Assembly (NCBI GenBank): GCA_937967465.1
Contig: CALBSW010000193.1
Coordinates: forward strand, 1 to 6,041
From: an uncultured Flavobacteriales bacterium
GTDB lineage: Bacteria > Bacteroidota > Bacteroidia > Flavobacteriales_D > Sanyastnellaceae
DNA: 6,041 bases
Direction of reading: 5' to 3'
In this document: one piece after another, positions 1 through 4,638 of the stretch
Position numbering within the stretch: the first letter of the stretch is position 1
How the letters are laid out: each line of letters begins with the position of its first letter
Translations under genes and position numbers: made by a program
The notes under the pieces: model-generated
What the model saw: the letters and a program-made list of their open reading frames with translations, nothing else
Databases searched by the model: none
Told to the model about the DNA's origin: nothing

Positions 1-220
1 GTTTGGTACCGACCAGATCCTTGACGAAATTGACCTCACCATTGAGAAAGGTGATGGCGCTGAGCGTCGATCCCGTGTTTTTGAACCCCCGATCGAGGGT
101 CACCAAACCGGTCTGTCCACGCAACTTGCTGATGTCCAGCGCGATTTCGCCTTCCGATCCCCGGACGACGGGCAATTCAACTTCCTTGTCTTCAAAGGTC
201 AGGCGGGCGTTTTCACTCAT
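1..220 (-). CDS. gltA: Citrate synthase, N-terminal fragment (cut by the window's left edge)
   Basis: Citrate synthase condenses oxaloacetate with acetyl-CoA in the cytoplasm as the first step of the TCA cycle. Only the first 73 residues are visible. From the ATG at 220 the protein begins MSENARLTFEDKEVELPV and continues through DISKLR, TGLVTLD, GFKNTGST and SAITFLNGE. These match the small N-terminal beta-rich region of type II (GltA-like) bacterial citrate synthases in order and spacing. None of the catalytic His/Asp residues lies inside the window. The ATG sits where family members start, and no clear Shine-Dalgarno sequence precedes it. One oddity: after residue 62 the family normally continues with a G(I/V)LRYRGY-type motif, but here the frame reads VNFVKDLVGTK. 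This could be a lineage insert, a frameshift or a sequence junction. The next gene upstream is the thioredoxin-fold gene on the same strand, 108 bp away. Identity rests on the first ~62 residues. Confidence 0.75.
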   Translation of the reverse strand, partial: MSENARLTFEDKEVELPVVRGSEGEIALDISKLRGQTGLVTLDRGFKNTGSTLSAITFLNGEVNFVKDLVGTK

Positions 221-257
221 GGGTACGTTCGTTGCGTGGCGCGAAAATACACGCCGT

Positions 258-279
258 CCCGCCTTCTTGCGAGGGCGGG
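258..279 (-). other. Hairpin between the thioredoxin-fold and citrate synthase genes
   Basis: CCCGCC at 258-263 is complementary to GGCGGG at 274-279. Read on the minus strand, the six G-C pairs are followed by one mismatch, two more pairs and a GCAA loop, which is a GNRA-type tetraloop. It lies 49 nt past the thioredoxin-fold stop codon and about 38 nt before the citrate synthase start. No T-run follows directly; only TGTATTTT appears about nine bases on, so it is a poor intrinsic terminator. It may be a weak terminator, a 3'-end stabiliser or a structured leader of citrate synthase. The rest of 221-328 shows no convincing promoter. TATTTTCG at about 242-249 (minus) resembles the Bacteroidota -7 element TAnnTTTG with one mismatch, but has no partner TTG upstream. 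Confidence 0.4.
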
Positions 280-328
280 CCGGACAGCGGGGTGATTTTA
301 TGGATTCTGGAGACCAATTCCGTGGTCC

Positions 329-874
329 TCAACGGAAGCTTGGCGTGAAGCTCTGTTGGAAGGTGTCCCACTCTTCTTGGGTCGTTCCGCGCTCCCAGGC
401 CTCGTCAAAAAACCGGAGGTACAGCTCGAGCTGCTGGGGGGTCTTGTACCCACTGATGGGGGCGATCATCTCCAAGTTTTCGTCGAGATAAACCAGCGTG
501 GGATAGGCCCGCACCTGAAACGCACGGCTCAGCTCATGCACACCGTTGCGCCCCGGCTTGTTGGGGACATAGTTCGGATTGGAGAAAGTCTGGCCTTGGA
601 ACTCGACGGGGTCCGGCCCTTCTGCATCAAACTTGACGGCGTAGAAATTCTCGTTGAGGTAGGCGATGACGTCTTGGTTGGTGAAGGTGTTGCGCATCAT
701 CATTTTGCACGGACCACACCATTTCGTGTAGACGTCGATCATCACTTTGCGCGGCTCGCGGGCCTGTGCTGCCTCAAGCTCATCGACGGAGAGCCAGTTG
801 ATTTCGGCCCCCTGCGCCAAAACGGAAGTGATGGACGCGGCCAGAAAAAAGGAAAGGGTCAACGCTCTAGTCAT
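329..874 (-). CDS. Secreted thioredoxin-fold protein with WCGPCK active site
   Basis: The 181-residue protein is predicted to act as a thiol-disulfide oxidoreductase in the periplasm; its partner is unknown. Residues 1-20 form a signal peptide with a hydrophobic core (LSFFLAASITSV) and a likely cleavage after LA20, leaving Gln21. The thioredoxin domain starts near residue 42 (KVMIDVYT). W52-C53-G54-P55-C56-K57 is the redox motif, and P125 in RAYPT is the expected cis-proline. Between the beta strand ending at FDAEG and the cis-Pro segment there is an expansion of about 35 residues rich in Asn, Pro and Gly, typical of the Thioredoxin_7/DUF255-like branch rather than classical TrxA. A charged, helical tail (about 146-175) follows. 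The ATG is well supported: an in-frame TGA lies only two codons upstream. The gene is separated from the upstream transporter by a terminator, so it probably has its own transcript. The redox fold is certain; whether it reduces, oxidises or isomerises disulfides cannot be told. Confidence 0.9.
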   Translation of the reverse strand: MTRALTLSFFLAASITSVLAQGAEINWLSVDELEAAQAREPRKVMIDVYTKWCGPCKMMMRNTFTNQDVIAYLNENFYAVKFDAEGPDPVEFQGQTFSNPNYVPNKPGRNGVHELSRAFQVRAYPTLVYLDENLEMIAPISGYKTPQQLELYLRFFDEAWERGTTQEEWDTFQQSFTPSFR

Positions 875-889
875 GGCTCAAATATCGCG

Positions 890-933
890 AAACAAAAGGA
901 CCGCCCCGACAGCGACATGGCCATCGGGGCGGT
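890..933 (-). terminator. Rho-independent terminator of the peptidase-transporter transcript
   Basis: On the minus strand a perfect 10-bp stem (ACCGCCCCGA, 933 to 924, pairing with TCGGGGCGGT, 909 to 900) encloses a 14-nt loop and is followed by CCTTTTGTTT (899 to 890). The hairpin begins 41 nt past the transporter stop codon. A G+C-rich stem directly followed by a T-rich tract is the classic intrinsic terminator. On the plus strand the bases after the stem are AAAAGAG, so it should work in one direction only. A smaller inverted repeat, GCAGC/GCTGC at 951-965, lies between the stop codon and this hairpin. The T-tract ends only 15 nt before the start codon of the thioredoxin-fold gene, unusually close. 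Confidence 0.85.
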
Positions 934-973
934 AAAAGAGGTGAAACACGGCAGCGTCAGGCTGCTGGACGTG

Positions 974-2314
974 TCAATTTTCGAGCTCCTCCACACCGTG
1001 GGTCAGAGGCTCCAACTTGTTTCGGACCAACAACACAAGGAGTCCAACACCAATGCTCGTGGCGGCGATGCCGGTGAAGATGGTCATCTCACCCAAGGAC
1101 TCCGACCATTCTCCGAGGAGTCCGGCCAGCTTGCTTCCAAATCCCGTCATCGCGAAATACACCCCCATCATGATGGACGCATACTTCGCCGGTGCCAGCT
1201 TGGTGATGTAGGACAGGGCCACAGGGGAGAGGCACAGTTCGCCGATGGTGTGGAACAGGTAAGCCAGAACCAACCAGTACATGGCGGAAGCCCCAGTGGA
1301 CTCGAATTGCGCCGTGGCGGCCGTCATGAACAAGAAACCGGTGCCCATGATGATCAGACCGAGGATCATCTTGAAAAGGGAGGTGGCCGTCTTGCCTTTC
1401 AACTTCCGGTTCGCCCAGTAGCCTGCCACGACAGAGCCGAAGAAGATGATGAACATGGCGTTGAGCGACTGGAACCAGGAGGCCGGCACTTCCCAGCCAC
1501 CGAGCATCCGGTTCGTCTTCTCCATGGTGTAGATGTTCATCAATCCACCGGCCTGTTCAAAGGCACCCCAGAAGAGGATGACCAGCAAGAAGGAAATCAA
1601 GAGGACCGTGATCCGGTCTTTCTCCTCCTTGGTCAATGGCGCCTTGAGGTCTTGGGGCGATTCCGTGGTGTCCCCGATGAAATTGCCGACCTCCTTGAGG
1701 TACTTCTGTCCGAGGAGGTACTGGGCCACACCCAGCGCCATGCCGATGCCCGCCAAACCAAATCCGTAGTGCCAGCCGTAGGTCTCTCCGACGTAGCCCA
1801 CAATCAAGCTCGACAGGAAGGCGCCCACGTTGATGCCGATGTAGAAGATGGTGAAGCCCTTGTCCCGGCGAACATCGCCGGGCTTGTACAGGCCACCAAC
1901 CATGGTGGAAATGTTGGGCTTCAGCATGCCCACGCCCAGGACGATGAACACCAATCCAGCATAGAAGGCGGTCAAATGCTCAATGGCGAGCACACTGTGG
2001 CCAATGAGCAGCAACACGCCCCCGATGGTCACGGATTTGCGTTGTCCGAGGAATTTGTCGGCGATGTAGCCACCAGGGACCGACATCACGTACACCATCA
2101 TCGTGTACCATCCGTACAATGCCAAGGCTTCTCCGTTGGTCCAACCCAATCCGGGGTTGGCCTGTGTGGTCTCCGTCACGAGATACAGCACCAAGATGGC
2201 GCGCATGCCGTAGTAGGAGAACCGTTCCCACATCTCGGTGAAAAACAGCGTGAACAGGCCAATGGGGTGGCCAAACAGTTCTTTCTGATGCGGTTCAAGG
2301 GTGGTAGAGGACAT
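974..2314 (-). CDS. POT/PTR-family proton-coupled di/tripeptide transporter
   Basis: This inner-membrane permease of the major facilitator superfamily imports di- and tripeptides with protons. It has 446 residues. The family's proton-coupling motif E27-x-x-E30-R31 lies in helix 1 (TEMWERFSYYGMRA). Other hallmarks are GGYIADKFLGQRK (81-93) after helix 2, K131 in GMLKPN of helix 4, FYIGINVG (157-164) in helix 5, E253 in AFEQAGG of helix 7, and E359 in GELCLSPVALSYITKLAP (358-375) of helix 10. I count 12 hydrophobic segments, at about 19-46, 59-86, 94-113, 116-140, 153-180, 181-206, 235-263, 278-303, 310-337, 344-369, 378-405 and 408-436. The link between helices 6 and 7 is short and hydrophilic, so the extra HA/HB pair of many bacterial members seems absent. 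The peptidase gene lies 57 bp upstream on the same strand with no terminator between, and a strong terminator follows. AAGGA ends one base before the ATG, too close to be a standard ribosome-binding site. Transport of peptides is family knowledge; individual members can carry other substrates. Confidence 0.93.
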   Translation of the reverse strand: MSSTTLEPHQKELFGHPIGLFTLFFTEMWERFSYYGMRAILVLYLVTETTQANPGLGWTNGEALALYGWYTMMVYVMSVPGGYIADKFLGQRKSVTIGGVLLLIGHSVLAIEHLTAFYAGLVFIVLGVGMLKPNISTMVGGLYKPGDVRRDKGFTIFYIGINVGAFLSSLIVGYVGETYGWHYGFGLAGIGMALGVAQYLLGQKYLKEVGNFIGDTTESPQDLKAPLTKEEKDRITVLLISFLLVILFWGAFEQAGGLMNIYTMEKTNRMLGGWEVPASWFQSLNAMFIIFFGSVVAGYWANRKLKGKTATSLFKMILGLIIMGTGFLFMTAATAQFESTGASAMYWLVLAYLFHTIGELCLSPVALSYITKLAPAKYASIMMGVYFAMTGFGSKLAGLLGEWSESLGEMTIFTGIAATSIGVGLLVLLVRNKLEPLTHGVEELEN

Positions 2315-2356
2315 GTCCTTCAGGGGTGTTAAAGGTTTGATTCGCGACTTGCCAGG

Positions 2357-2392
2357 CCAAAATAAGCGGCATTAGAGGTTTTCCTTGACAAA
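2357..2392 (-). promoter_or_regulatory. Weak candidate Bacteroidota-type promoter before the transporter gene
   Basis: On the minus strand TTTG (2392 to 2389) is followed 24 nt later by TATTTTGG (2364 to 2357), which resembles the TAnnTTTG -7 element with one mismatch. The spacing is slightly longer than the usual 19-21 or so, and the upstream element lies inside the last codons of the peptidase gene. If real, it would give the transporter its own transcript with a leader of roughly 35-45 nt, in addition to read-through from the peptidase. The match is weak and could be chance. Confidence 0.2.
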
Positions 2393-4591
2393 GTCCAGCA
2401 TCATGCTGAACAGGTGGAGTCGGGTATTGCCTCCGTAGATGCCGTGGTTGCGGTTGGGATAGGCGAAGAAGTCAAAGTCCTTGCCAGCCGCCACAAGGGC
2501 GTCCACCATTTCCATGGCGTTCTGGAAATGGACGTTGTCGTCCGCGGATCCATGGACGAGGAGCAAGGGCCCTTCGAGCTTTTCAGCGTGGTTGATGGGG
2601 CTGTTGTCATCGTAGCCATCCGCATTCTCTTGCGGGGTGCGCATGAAGCGCTCAGTGTAGATGCTGTCGTAGAAACGCCAGTTGCTGACGGGTGCCACCG
2701 AAATGCCTGCGGCAAAGTGATCTGCGCCCTTGGTCATCGCGAGCAGCGTCATGTAGCCGCCATAGCTCCAGCCCTGAATGCCGATGCGGTCCCCATCGAT
2801 GAAGTCCTTGGCGCTGAGGTGCTCCGCCAGGTCAATGAAGTCTTCCGTCTCGAGCTTGCCGAGCTGGAGGTAGGTGCTGTGCTCAAACTCACGGCCCCGC
2901 TTCGGCGTGCCGCGGGGATCGCAGCTCACCACGATGTAGCCCTCCTGACAGAGGAGGTTGTGCCAGTAATAGGTGGTTCCACCCCAGCTGTCGTTGACGG
3001 TGTTCACCCCCGGTCCCCCGTAGATGGCCACGTACACCGGATACTGCTTGGCAGGATCGAAGTCGGCGGGCTTCATCATCCAGCAGTTCAACTCTTCGCC
3101 GGCATCGTCCGTGAACGTGAAGAACTCGCGCGGGGCCACGGCGTAATCGGACAGGGTCTCGCGCAAACCGGCGTTGTCCTTGAGCATGCGGATCTGCTTC
3201 CACTTGCGGTCACGCAGCACATACACCGGCGGGGTGTCGGCATCGCTGTGGTTGTGGATGGCGTAGTCGAAGGTCTTGCTCCAGCTCACGCCGTGGGTGC
3301 CGGTCGTCTCGTCGAGGAGGGACATGCGCCCCTTCAAGTCCACCTTGGCCAAATGGGCTTGCGTGGCGCCTTTCATGCTGCAGGAGAAGTAGACCAACTT
3401 GCGCTTGGCGTCGTAGCCCTGGACGGAGGTGATGTCCCATTCCCCTGAGGTCAGCTGCTTGTCCACCTTTCCGGGACGCACATGGTACAGGTGGTTGAAC
3501 CCATCCTTCATGCTCGTCATCAAGAAGGATCCGTCGTCGAGGAAGGTGAAATTGTCCTGAACCGGAACGTGGGTGGGCGCTTCTTCCACCAACAGGACTT
3601 CGGCCTCGGGCTGACGGCGGTCCGCGATGGCCCCCAGGTCGAATTGCAACAACTCCATCTTGTTCTGGTGCCGGTTCATCCGCATGACCATCAAGTCATC
3701 CGCGTCGGCCATCCAGTAAATGCGCGGGATGTAGTTGTCCCCGTCCACGGCAACGAGCTCCACATCGAGTCCCGTTTCGACATCCACCGCATGGATGCTC
3801 ACCTCGGAATTGACCTCTCCCGCCTTGGGGTACTTGAATGTGTAGGGGTCCGGGTAGAGGGAACCGTACATGGGCATGCTGAACTCGCGCACGGCCGACT
3901 CATCAAAGCGATAGTAGGCGATGTGGCGTCCATCCGGCGACCAGAAGAACCCCCGGTCCTTGCCGAATTCCTCTTCGTACACCCAGTCGGACGCCCCGTT
4001 GATCACCTCGTTCCAACGGCCATCCTTTGTGACCTGCATGGGGTTGGCGAGGTCGTCCAGCGCCACCACATAGAGGTTGTTGTCCAGCACGTAGGCAACC
4101 TTGTCACCGGCAGGAGAGAACGTGGCGAGGCGCACCTTGGTTCCGTCCGCGAGCAGCGGCGTGCCGGGCGCATCCCCGCCAATCCGATACACGTGGAACG
4201 CAGCGCTGTAGCTGTGGCGATAGATGGGCTCCCGTCCGGAGCTCAACATCAGCTGGGCCTCATCGGAGGAGAACTGGTAGCCGGAAATGCGGGCGCCATC
4301 GGCTCCGTAGACTTGGATGCTCGTGGCGAGGGTGTCGACCGGCTGCCCCGTGGCGTAGGCAAATTTGACCACGGCATTGCCTCCCTCGATTCCCTCGAGG
4401 CTCGTGTAGTGCACGCCATCCTTCATGGAGCGGATGCCGTAGACGCCTTCCGACCGGAAGGTGCCGCTGTACCAGATTTTTTCGTTGGACCAACGCTCGG
4501 TTGGTACGGTGTTCTTCTGACCGAACAGGGTGGGGAAGACGGCCAAAAAGGCCAATGCAAGGGAGATGCGCATGGATGTGAACATTTTCAT
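2372..4591 (-). CDS. Secreted dipeptidyl peptidase IV (S9B serine peptidase)
   Basis: This enzyme removes N-terminal dipeptides, classically X-Pro or X-Ala, from peptides outside the inner membrane. It has 739 residues, the usual size for DPP IV. A signal peptide (hydrophobic core LALAFLAVFPTLF) ends near G24, leaving Gln25; there is no lipobox cysteine. The DPPIV_N beta-propeller spans roughly residues 100-480 and contains DWVYEEEF, with E206-E208 supplying the Glu-Glu pair that binds the substrate N-terminus. The alpha/beta-hydrolase domain covers about 500-739: YGGPG with Y524 for the oxyanion hole, GWSYGGY with nucleophile S609, HGSADDNVHF with the catalytic Asp (684 or 685), and NRNHGIYG with H716. 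All catalytic residues are present. ATGs at 4591, 4585 and 4573 all leave a signal peptide; I chose 4591 because it gives a basic N-region. The frame stays open upstream to 4843, but that part overlaps the divergent gene and has no signal or domain. The transporter gene follows at 57 bp, which suggests coupled peptide cleavage and uptake. Exact specificity (DPP IV versus related S9 exopeptidases) is inferred from the EE motif. Confidence 0.93.
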   Translation of the reverse strand: MKMFTSMRISLALAFLAVFPTLFGQKNTVPTERWSNEKIWYSGTFRSEGVYGIRSMKDGVHYTSLEGIEGGNAVVKFAYATGQPVDTLATSIQVYGADGARISGYQFSSDEAQLMLSSGREPIYRHSYSAAFHVYRIGGDAPGTPLLADGTKVRLATFSPAGDKVAYVLDNNLYVVALDDLANPMQVTKDGRWNEVINGASDWVYEEEFGKDRGFFWSPDGRHIAYYRFDESAVREFSMPMYGSLYPDPYTFKYPKAGEVNSEVSIHAVDVETGLDVELVAVDGDNYIPRIYWMADADDLMVMRMNRHQNKMELLQFDLGAIADRRQPEAEVLLVEEAPTHVPVQDNFTFLDDGSFLMTSMKDGFNHLYHVRPGKVDKQLTSGEWDITSVQGYDAKRKLVYFSCSMKGATQAHLAKVDLKGRMSLLDETTGTHGVSWSKTFDYAIHNHSDADTPPVYVLRDRKWKQIRMLKDNAGLRETLSDYAVAPREFFTFTDDAGEELNCWMMKPADFDPAKQYPVYVAIYGGPGVNTVNDSWGGTTYYWHNLLCQEGYIVVSCDPRGTPKRGREFEHSTYLQLGKLETEDFIDLAEHLSAKDFIDGDRIGIQGWSYGGYMTLLAMTKGADHFAAGISVAPVSNWRFYDSIYTERFMRTPQENADGYDDNSPINHAEKLEGPLLLVHGSADDNVHFQNAMEMVDALVAAGKDFDFFAYPNRNHGIYGGNTRLHLFSMMLDFVKENL

Positions 4592-4638
4592 GAACGCCGA
4601 CGGGCATGCCGTGGCAGTGGTCGGCAAATTAAGCCCCC
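4592..4638. promoter_or_regulatory. 47-bp divergent intergenic region with an inverted repeat
   Basis: Only 47 bp separate the start codons of the peptidase (minus) and the FAD oxidoreductase (plus). It holds a 6-bp inverted repeat, GCCGAC (4596-4601) and GTCGGC (4620-4625), spaced by 18 bp around a GGCATGCC palindrome (4603-4610). On the minus strand TTAATTTG (4632 to 4625) differs from the Bacteroidota -7 consensus TAnnTTTG at one base and would leave a leader of about 27 nt before the peptidase start. No fitting -33 TTG lies at the right distance, and no plus-strand promoter is recognisable. At least one promoter probably extends into coding sequence. An operator role for the repeat is inference only. 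Confidence 0.35.

Noticed and set aside
951..965. Small inverted repeat GCAGC/GCTGC just after the transporter stop
   Set aside because: Its stem is only 5 bp and has no directly following T-run. The hairpin at 900-933 is a far better terminator, so this one is mentioned only in that entry.
356..2332. A 658-codon open frame on the plus strand covering two minus-strand genes
   Set aside because: It is fully antisense to the thioredoxin-fold and transporter genes, which have clear motifs. The protein is rich in His, Gln, Gly and Asp with no domain, as expected for a shadow frame in G+C-rich DNA.
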